Of a stretch of DNA of 5,293 bases, positions 1-4,819 are shown piece by piece. Below the pieces are notes generated by a model. It made no database searches. It was given only the letters and a program-made list of their open reading frames with translations, and was not told the DNA's origin. The DNA comes from Phycisphaerae bacterium. Lineage in GTDB: Bacteria > Planctomycetota > Phycisphaerae > UBA1845. Positions within the stretch are counted from its first letter, which is position 1. Each line of letters begins with the position of its first letter. Both the position numbers and the translations under genes were made by a program. The stretch lies in NCBI GenBank assembly GCA_028277545.1, contig JANQGB010000978.1, forward strand, positions 1-5,293, given 5' to 3'.

Positions 1-2242
1 CGGTCAGCGGGTCCACTGCCAGCAGGATGCCTCCTGATGTCACCGCGTACAGCACGTTACGACCGGAGTCGTAGGCCAGGCCCGAGACGTCCGGGACGCC
101 GATGTTGCCGACCACGGAGCTGATCAGGAAGGTGTCGAGATCGATGACCACGAGCTGGCTGTCCTGATGATCCAGTGTCAGCACGCCGTAGAGTACGAAC
201 CCGGTGCCGGGAATCCGGGTCAGGCCGCGAACGGTTGTGAGGCCGTTCCCGTAGGGCCCCAGGAACTCGCCGGCGGCGTCGCTGTCATTGATGCGCCAAA
301 GCCCGCCCAGGGATTCGTCGGCTGCCAGCAGGGTCGGACACACGGTCGTCAGACAGCCGGTGCCGGGCCCCATGAACTCGCCATCCTGGGCCGCACACTC
401 GCTGGCGGTCCCTTCGCCGCACAGCCCGTCACCCAGGCAACAGGCCCCCAGGACATCGTCGCATAGATCGCCCACCCCGTCGCCGTCCGCGTCGGCCTGG
501 TCGAGGTTGGCTATGGTCGGGCAGTTGTCGCAGCCGTCACCCAGCGTGTCACCGTCGGTGTCGTCCTGGTCGGCGTTGGCGTCGAACGGGCAGTTGTCAC
601 ACTCGTCGCCCACGCCGTCGTTGTCCAGATCGAGTTGGCTGGCGTTGAACAGCAGCCGGCAGTTGTCACAGGCGTCGCCGGTCTGGTCGCTGTCAGTGTC
701 GAGCTGCCCGGCGTTGGCGACCTGCGGGCAGTTGTCGCGTTCGTTCAGTACGCTGTCCCGGTCTATGTCGTTTTCGAAGTCGCATACGTCACCCACGCCG
801 TCGGCGTCCGAATCCGTCTGGGCGGTGTTCGCCTCCAGCGGGCAGTTGTCGCACTCATCGCCCACGCCGTCGTTGTCGGTGTCGACCTGGCCACGGTTGA
901 CGTGGTCGGGGCAGTTGTCCTCTTTATTGGGGACGAAGTCCGCGTCGTCATCCAGACCGAATTCGAAGTCGAAGAAACGCTCCGGGAAGCGGTACTCCCG
1001 CCGGTAGGGGTAGTCGGTGGCAGTGTCCGGGTCGGTGCCGAAGGTTTCCTCGGTTTCGTCTGGCCAACCGTCGCTGTCACTGTCCGGTACTCCGACATAG
1101 TCGGGGTTCTCGTTGGGCGTGAGGGGGTCGAGGCCGAACTCGATCTCCATCGTGTCCGGGAATCCGTCGCCGTCGGTGTCCAGCAAGGGGTTGATTTGAT
1201 CGCCTGTGGTGTCGATGGCCTGGGCGGCCGGGCCCAGCTTTCCAAAGACCTTCTGTACTGCCGAGGACTGCCCACCGACCAGGTCTTTGCCAACGACGTA
1301 GGCCTCCAGGTCCACCTCCTCCCAGATGTCGTACGAGATGAAGCCGAATCCGCCGTCACCCCAGTTCGTACCCCACGAGTTCATTATCTTGACGGCCCGG
1401 AGGGAGTCGTCGTAGCCCACGACAAACACCGAATGAGCCAGCCCTTCCGACTGCTCGACCGTGTCGTAGACGTCACCGGGGCCGAGCTGCGTGAACCGAG
1501 TGCCGACGCGCAGGGTGACCACTACCGGGATTTCCTCGCTGAGATAGCTGCGGATGGTGTCGACGTCCCGCTCGACCTGACGAAAGTAGGCGATCCGAAA
1601 GTCCGACGCCTGGGCCAGGGCCTGTTCCGGCGGCGGCGACTGGCAGTCGTCGACCGAGTAGGGGACCTCTTGCCAGGTGGCACAGCCGGTGTCCCGCAGC
1701 AGCACGAACAGGTCGGAAAGGAAGGTACCGGACGCCTCGCAACTGTTGAACCGCGAGCGCCCCAGGCTGAAGGCGTTGACCTGGTTGAAGACGAAGGTCG
1801 GGCTGAAGTGTCGGTCGGTCCGATCCAGTTCCACCCACCCGTCGACGTTGGCCGCCGCCAGGTAGGTCATGAGTCCGTAGCTGCCGGCCCAGCCGACGCA
1901 GGAGTTCAGCAGGCCCTGGTTACAGGGGGTCGGCACGTGGGTAGACAGGTCAACCTGGGCGGGGCGTTCGTCTTCGCGAATCGCCCGGGGGAGGGCTGGT
2001 GAAGGAATCGAGGCGTAGCGGGGGTTGGCCTTGGCGCCGGTGGTGAAATCTGCCGCGGCACCGCAGCCGGCCAGGTGGTTGCTGCCGTCGTCGGGGCTCT
2101 CGCGGTTGGAGTTGTCCTCGATCTCGGGGTCGTCCTGGACGTGCCCGCCGCCGCCGCCACCGCCTCCACCAGTCGCACAGTTGGTCAAGGGAAGTGCCAG
2201 AGTGGCCAACAGCAACGCCACAAGCGCCTGGTGGGATCTCAT
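1..2242 (-). CDS. Papain-like (C1A) cysteine peptidase lipoprotein with TSP3 repeats and propeller-like C-terminus (3' end outside window)
   Basis: 747 codons are open from the ATG at 2242 to the window edge, so the C-terminus is missing. Residues 1-22 form a signal peptide with a hydrophobic core and an LTNC lipobox-like end (Cys22), followed by nine glycines. Residues about 96-310 are a C1A peptidase: PCNQG with oxyanion Gln109, NSCVGW with nucleophile Cys115 (Gln-to-Cys spacing of 6, as in papain), GLAHSVFVVGYDD with His270, and IMNSWGTNWGDGGFGF with Asn288. The full catalytic set is therefore present. Residues about 355-596 are calcium-binding thrombospondin type 3 repeats. Residues 600-635 form a Cys-rich GACC module, and 643-747 hold two propeller-like blades (GLTRIPGTGFVLYGV, GLAYDSGRNVLYAV). 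No I29 propeptide is recognisable in residues 23-95. Inferred role: exported, membrane-anchored or surface protease; substrate unknown. The start is supported by AGGAGG 9 nt upstream. Confidence 0.9.
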   Translation of the reverse strand, partial: MRSHQALVALLLATLALPLTNCATGGGGGGGGGHVQDDPEIEDNSNRESPDDGSNHLAGCGAAADFTTGAKANPRYASIPSPALPRAIREDERPAQVDLSTHVPTPCNQGLLNSCVGWAGSYGLMTYLAAANVDGWVELDRTDRHFSPTFVFNQVNAFSLGRSRFNSCEASGTFLSDLFVLLRDTGCATWQEVPYSVDDCQSPPPEQALAQASDFRIAYFRQVERDVDTIRSYLSEEIPVVVTLRVGTRFTQLGPGDVYDTVEQSEGLAHSVFVVGYDDSLRAVKIMNSWGTNWGDGGFGFISYDIWEEVDLEAYVVGKDLVGGQSSAVQKVFGKLGPAAQAIDTTGDQINPLLDTDGDGFPDTMEIEFGLDPLTPNENPDYVGVPDSDSDGWPDETEETFGTDPDTATDYPYRREYRFPERFFDFEFGLDDDADFVPNKEDNCPDHVNRGQVDTDNDGVGDECDNCPLEANTAQTDSDADGVGDVCDFENDIDRDSVLNERDNCPQVANAGQLDTDSDQTGDACDNCRLLFNASQLDLDNDGVGDECDNCPFDANADQDDTDGDTLGDGCDNCPTIANLDQADADGDGVGDLCDDVLGACCLGDGLCGEGTASECAAQDGEFMGPGTGCLTTVCPTLLAADESLGGLWRINDSDAAGEFLGPYGNGLTTVRGLTRIPGTGFVLYGVLTLDHQDSQLVVIDLDTFLISSVVGNIGVPDVSGLAYDSGRNVLYAVTSGGILLAVDPLT
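455..952 (-). repeat. Thrombospondin type 3 / DNCP repeat array inside the peptidase gene
   Basis: About eight degenerate units follow one another in residues 431-596, each built on DxDxDGxGDxCDNCPxxxNxxQ. DNC occurs six times (Cys444, 467, 505, 528, 551 and 574). Two earlier Cys-free units (DTDGDGFPD and DSDSDGWPD) lie at about residues 355-400. Units differ: one has DRDSVLNERDNC with a shortened acidic loop, another has CRLL in place of CPxx. The known role of such repeats is to bind calcium through the acidic side chains, with disulfides between the cysteines, giving a rigid extracellular spacer. At the DNA level the GACAACTGCC block recurs, which makes the region a candidate for unit gain or loss. 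Confidence 0.85.
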
Positions 2243-2251
2243 CTCCCGTCG

Positions 2252-2257
2252 CCTCCT
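2252..2257 (-). promoter_or_regulatory. Shine-Dalgarno site of the C1A peptidase gene
   Basis: The minus strand reads AGGAGG here, a perfect anti-16S match, 9 nt before the ATG at 2242. It fixes the start codon of the lipoprotein gene and predicts efficient initiation. Confidence 0.8.
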
Positions 2258-2309
2258 GTGATCTGTCACTTGGCTCGGCTCCGGGCAGGGCGCCGATGCC
2301 TCCAGCAAC

Positions 2310-2326
2310 AGCCTATAATACAGGCT
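2310..2326 (-). promoter_or_regulatory. Possible promoter -10 of the peptidase gene inside a 17-bp palindrome
   Basis: The minus strand carries TATTAT at 2315-2320, one mismatch from the -10 consensus, about 73 nt before the start codon. It sits in the centre of an imperfect dyad, AGCCTATAATACAGGCT, with only one mismatched pair. The best -35 at 17 nt spacing (TCCGTT) is poor, so the call depends on the -10 alone. The dyad could be an operator over the -10. The plus strand also reads TATAAT at 2314-2319, but no plus-strand gene follows it closely. Confidence 0.35.
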
Positions 2327-2334
2327 AGGCAACT

Positions 2335-2358
2335 ACAAACGGAAACGGTGTTGCACCG
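2335..2358 (-). terminator. Possible intrinsic terminator downstream of iscX
   Basis: On the minus strand CGGTG-CAA-CACCG forms a perfect 5-bp stem with a 3-nt loop (2346-2358), followed by TTTCCGTTTGT. The hairpin lies 26 nt after the iscX stop codon. The stem is short and the T tract is interrupted by CCG, so it would be a modest terminator. It separates iscX from the peptidase gene, whose candidate -10 begins 15 nt further on. Confidence 0.4.
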
Positions 2359-2384
2359 CGGGATCGGCCGCCGGCGATGCAGGC

Positions 2385-2603
2385 CTAGTCCTGGGCGTCC
2401 TGGTACTCTTCCAGCCAGGCCATCTGAATCGCTTCCAGCTTGGCTTCGTTGGAGGCCCGGGGATCGTCTTTGAACTCCTCGAGTTCGCAGACCCAGGTGT
2501 GCAGGTCGGTAAACCGAGCGGTCAGCGGATCGGTGTTGGGAAACCGCTCGTGCAAGAGAATGCCAATATCTTCTGTATCCGTCCATTTGAGCGAGGGAGG
2601 CAT
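2385..2603 (-). CDS. iscX: Iron-sulfur cluster assembly protein IscX
   Basis: The 72-residue product matches the small acidic IscX (YfhJ) family along its length; the E. coli protein has 66 residues. Family signatures seen are LKWTDTEDIG at residues 5-14, RFTDLHTWVCELEEF at 30-44, and DDPRASNE then MAWLEE near the C-terminus. It has 17 acidic against 6 basic residues. Known role: IscX binds the cysteine desulfurase IscS and iron and tunes Fe-S cluster assembly in the cytoplasm. I chose the ATG at 2603 rather than an in-frame ATG at 2735, because homology begins at MPPSLKW and GGAG lies 7 nt upstream; the longer start would add 44 residues with no family match. No iscS, iscU, hscA or fdx gene is next to it here, unlike the proteobacterial isc operon. 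Confidence 0.9.
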   Translation of the reverse strand: MPPSLKWTDTEDIGILLHERFPNTDPLTARFTDLHTWVCELEEFKDDPRASNEAKLEAIQMAWLEEYQDAQD

Positions 2604-2714
2604 CAGGAGTCTCCATGGCCGGGATCGCGAGGCTGCCGGCTCTGAACTCTGTTGTTCCGAGGCGTCAACGCCAACGCGCCGGTGCTGGGCACAGTCCGGA
2701 GTATGTCGAGGCAT

Positions 2715-2738
2715 CAGGTGAGACGACGTTGTCACCTG
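2715..2738. other. Inverted repeat between the kinase-like gene and iscX
   Basis: CAGGTGA and TCACCTG form a perfect 7-bp inverted repeat around a 10-nt loop whose ends can add an AC/GT pair. It lies 58 nt beyond the kinase-like stop codon and 111 nt before the iscX start. Neither strand has a T tract after it, so it is not a standard intrinsic terminator. It may be a 3' end hairpin or an operator for iscX. The rest of the 193-bp gap shows only TTGACG on the minus strand (2663-2668), a -35-like hexamer with no good -10 at 17 nt. Confidence 0.3.
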
Positions 2739-2796
2739 CCTTGACCTGGCGCGAAGCGGGTCTCACCGCGTTCCAGAGGATGTCTCGCTGATCGCG

Positions 2797-3585
2797 CTAC
2801 CCGGCCTCCTGCTCACAGCGGCCTCGTTCCGTGTCTCCGCGCTTGGGATCGACCTTGGCCAGTACCCAGCGCCGAAAGCACGTGAGTGGCCGGGTCAGTC
2901 TACGGTGGGCCCGAACAGTCCAGGGGCGCCGGTATGACTCCTCCAGTTCCTGCGGCGTAAGCAGATCCGGGCGGAAGCGGCGGCGGAGTTTTCTCAGTTG
3001 ATAGCGGTCGCCCTGCTGGAAGCGGCGGCACAGCCATCGCCCGACTACCGTGCGTTCCAGCCATCCTATCGGCCAGGGCCAGCTGATCTGGAAGTCGATC
3101 AGGTAAGGCCGCCCGTCCTCTCCCACCAGGACGTTCTGCCGCTTCTCCAGATCGACGTATGCCATACGCCGCTCGTGAATCGTCGCGATCATCCCCTCAA
3201 GACGGGTGAAGAACTCGTCGTTCACCTGCTCGCCTTTGCGCAGTTCGTGACCGGGGACGAAGTCGTGCACGATCCCGTCTTCACCCACCATGCCCAGCAG
3301 GGCGGGAACGCCGCTCACATCGGCCAGCCGGGTGAACAGGTCAGCCTCGTGTCTAGCCAACAGTCGGCCGGTCCAGCCGAGCGGCAGACCCAGGAAGCCG
3401 ACCCTGCGCCCGATTTTCAGCACCGCTTGTCGCCCGTTGCCTTCGTATAGCCCTGTGGCGGCGAAGAAGTCGTGCTTGAAGGTGCGTACGTGACGGAGCG
3501 TCAGGCCGCCCACCTCGACTTCGGCGGGCATCGGCTCGGCTCCCAGGGCCTTCAAGCAATCGGGTACCGTCTGATTCTTAGCCAC
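2797..3585 (-). CDS. Protein kinase-like fold protein, LPS (Kdo/WaaP)-type or RIO-like kinase
   Basis: The 262-residue cytoplasmic protein has the landmarks of a compact kinase fold: a degenerate nucleotide loop (ATGLYEGNGR, about 43-52), Lys57 in AVLKIGR, Glu80 in ARHEADLF, a hinge region HDFVPGHEL at about 107-115, catalytic loop YVDLEKRQNVLV with Asp145 and Asn151, and metal-binding Asp164 in LIDFQISW. The usual His before the catalytic Asp-x-x-x-x-x-Asn is replaced (YVD), and DFG is DFQ. Such loops occur in the Kdo/WaaP and RIO-like groups, whose targets range from lipid sugars to proteins; the substrate here cannot be read from sequence. The C-terminal 60 residues are very basic, suggesting membrane or nucleic acid contact. 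The start is GTG, with GAGGAA 8 nt upstream (3594-3599). There is no membrane segment. Confidence 0.75.
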   Translation of the reverse strand: MAKNQTVPDCLKALGAEPMPAEVEVGGLTLRHVRTFKHDFFAATGLYEGNGRQAVLKIGRRVGFLGLPLGWTGRLLARHEADLFTRLADVSGVPALLGMVGEDGIVHDFVPGHELRKGEQVNDEFFTRLEGMIATIHERRMAYVDLEKRQNVLVGEDGRPYLIDFQISWPWPIGWLERTVVGRWLCRRFQQGDRYQLRKLRRRFRPDLLTPQELEESYRRPWTVRAHRRLTRPLTCFRRWVLAKVDPKRGDTERGRCEQEAG

Positions 3586-3699
3586 GCAGGTTCTTCCTCG
3601 TTGTCTTGCCTGACGCCGCGGGCCGGATCTGTCGTGGCCGGCTCCGTCCGCCGCGCTGAGTGCGAGCTACGGTGCACCAGGCGCTGGCTGGCGGGCTGC

Positions 3700-3728
3700 A
3701 TTGTAGGTGTTCCGGCCGGGACCTCCAG
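3700..3728 (-). promoter_or_regulatory. Possible promoter of the kinase-like gene
   Basis: The minus strand has TACAAT at 3700-3705 (one mismatch from the -10 consensus) and CTGGAG at 3723-3728 (three matches to the -35) with exactly 17 nt between. It would give a leader of about 108 nt before the GTG at 3585. The gap 3586-3830 is otherwise non-coding and separates the kinase gene from the divergent 2H remnant. Confidence 0.3.
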
Positions 3729-3751
3729 ACCGGGGTAGCTGGTGGTCGACG

Positions 3752-3770
3752 CGCGGTCTTACGCACCGCG
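3752..3770. other. Stem-loop in the divergent spacer
   Basis: CGCGGT and ACCGCG pair perfectly around a 7-nt loop. It lies upstream of both divergent frames, 24 nt outside the candidate kinase -35. There is no T tract. It could be an operator dyad or a chance GC-rich palindrome. Confidence 0.25.
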
Positions 3771-3830
3771 TAGTCCACTCTTGCCGCCAGCCCGCGTATC
3801 GGTCGAACTTCGCGCCGCGAGTTCGGTCTT

Positions 3831-4367
3831 ATGGGATTCAAGACTCATTCTACTTCCGTTGACCTGATGCCACCGGAGGAATCCTGGGAGCCTATCCAGG
3901 CCATCCGGCGTGAGCACCGCCGACAGGTGCGGCGCTGGATGCCCCACGTCACGCTGCTCTACCCATTTCGCTCGCCGGAGGAATTCGATGACGCCGCCGG
4001 CGAGATTGGAGAGGCCTGCCAGCGCATAGCGCCGTTCGAGACCTGCCTGGCCGAGTTCCGCAGCTTCCACCACGGGCGGGGCAGCCACCGGATGATGTTT
4101 TCGGCGTCGATCGGCACGTCGTCTTGGGCGCCGTGTGACAACTACTGGTCCCGCTCGGCCTGGCAGCTCCAACATACCTGGAAGTCGCAGGGGTTGTGCT
4201 CCTGGCAGCGCGGGCAGGTCCAGGCGTCGTCGATGGGCGATGATTGTCCGCGCTCAATCCGGCGGCGGGCGTCGGTGATCAGGTACCGCAGGTCGAACAG
4301 GAACTCGCTGGGCACCAACAGGTCGCAGCCGGAGGCGCCGAATGCGCCGCGTCTCTCGCGGGCGTAG
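3831..4367 (+). pseudogene. 2'-5' RNA ligase-like 2H phosphoesterase, N-terminal half only (probably decayed)
   Basis: The frame is open for 178 codons, but only about residues 1-90 (to nt 4100) look like the family: LMPPEESWEPIQAIRREH, then RRWMPHVTLLYPF holding the first HxT motif (His39, Thr41), then PFE and LAEFRSFHHGR. The family (LigT-like, cyclic phosphodiesterase or RNA end processing) needs a second HxT motif in the C-terminal half. It is absent here: after residue 90 the translation has no family character and reads antisense through the last 226 bp of the zinc protein gene. That tail stays open because its third positions oppose GC-rich third positions of the other gene. There is no clear Shine-Dalgarno before the ATG, and a TAG at 3771 blocks upstream extension. 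I read it as a gene that lost its 3' half. A working truncated protein is possible but unlikely. Confidence 0.65.
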
Positions 4368-4756
4368 AAGGGGACGTACTCTGCTATCATGATCGACTCG
4401 ACGAGTGGGATGGGAAGCGGCTCGTGCATTGCCGGGTCTACGACGAACCAGTTCTCCGCCGGTCGATGACTGTCTGTGCTGAAAGGATGATCACACGCCG
4501 GGCAGACCTGCTGTTTGGCGCCGGCCAGTCGTTGGCCGCACGACTGGCACTCGAGCCCGAAATCCGGCAGTGGCAGTTCCTGGCCGGTGAATTGTGGATC
4601 TCGTAGACGGGTCCAGGTCTGGACGATCCGGTTCATGTCCAACTCGGTGGCGCATTCGGGGCAACGGTGCTGGGGGAGGCCGCGCAGCAGGTACCCGCAT
4701 GAGGGGCAGCAGAGCCCCCAATCCGGGATGGGGAGCTTGAGCAGGTCGATTTCCAT
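4142..4756 (-). CDS. Triple zinc-site protein: duplicated zinc ribbon, DUF2007-like core, RanBP2-type finger
   Basis: The 204-residue protein has three Cys4 sites. The first is CPSC...CPEC (Cys17, 20, 32, 35), in the GYLLRGLP context I associate with planctomycetes. The second is CQSC...CPAC (Cys70, 73, 85, 88). The third is a C-terminal W-x-C-x2-C-x10-C-x2-C finger of RanBP2 type (Cys181, 184, 195, 198). The first two belong to an internal duplication: LPIPDWGLCC at residue 8 aligns with LPLPDFGLEC at residue 61. Residues about 103-165 (FVVDPAMHEPLPIPLVESIMIAEYVPFYA...GCDLLVPSEFLFD) resemble the DUF2007 'putative signal transducing' fold. No enzyme motif is visible. Inferred: cytoplasmic protein-protein or nucleic acid binding adaptor. 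There is no Shine-Dalgarno before the ATG. It lies 63 bp downstream of topA and overlaps the 2H frame antisense. Confidence 0.8.
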   Translation of the reverse strand: MEIDLLKLPIPDWGLCCPSCGYLLRGLPQHRCPECATELDMNRIVQTWTRLRDPQFTGQELPLPDFGLECQSCGQRLAGAKQQVCPACDHPFSTDSHRPAENWFVVDPAMHEPLPIPLVESIMIAEYVPFYARERRGAFGASGCDLLVPSEFLFDLRYLITDARRRIERGQSSPIDDAWTCPRCQEHNPCDFQVCWSCQAERDQ

Positions 4757-4764
4757 GGACCGAG

Positions 4765-4770
4765 ATTGTA
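4765..4770 (-). promoter_or_regulatory. Possible -10 for a near-leaderless zinc protein mRNA
   Basis: The minus strand reads TACAAT ending 8 nt before the ATG at 4756. A start site at the usual distance would fall at or within a base or two of the ATG, which fits the absence of a Shine-Dalgarno. No good -35 is found at 16-18 nt. Confidence 0.25.
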
Positions 4771-4792
4771 GCAGAGGCGATGACCGTCTGCT
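4770..4792 (-). terminator. Hairpin between topA and the zinc protein gene
   Basis: AGCAGA and TCTGCT form a perfect 6-bp stem around an 11-nt loop that can add a GG/CC pair. It begins 27 nt after the topA stop. It lacks a T tract, so it is at best a weak or Rho-assisted 3' end, and it abuts the candidate -10 of the next gene. Confidence 0.25.
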
Positions 4793-4819
4793 GAGGGCAT
4801 ACGTGGCGTAGTAGGCCGG

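Noticed and set aside
288..1007. Ser/Pro-rich plus-strand frame with apparent internal repeats
   Set aside because: The apparent repeats are the antisense of the TSP3 repeats (the GACAACTGCC blocks), so it is a shadow.
763..1359. Thr/Arg-rich minus-strand frame of 198 codons
   Set aside because: An alternative frame of the TSP3 region; low-complexity composition from repeated DNA.
635..2002. Long plus-strand open frame (455 codons) across the protease gene
   Set aside because: It is the antisense of a gene with clear C1A and TSP3 motifs. It is Val/Gly-rich with no recognisable motif, and is open only because of GC-rich third positions.
2604..2735. 44-residue N-terminal extension of IscX from the upstream ATG
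   Set aside because: The extension has no family match, whereas the inner ATG has GGAG 7 nt upstream and begins where IscX homology begins.
3959..4141. Small minus-strand frame just after the zinc protein stop (60 codons, TTG start)
   Set aside because: No Shine-Dalgarno, no recognised motif, and most of it is antisense to the 2H homology. A remnant of another gene in 4090-4141 cannot be excluded but is not supported.
3759..4175. Minus-strand frame of 138 codons opposite the 2H remnant
   Set aside because: The plus strand here has a clear PHVTLLYPF family motif, while the antisense product has none.
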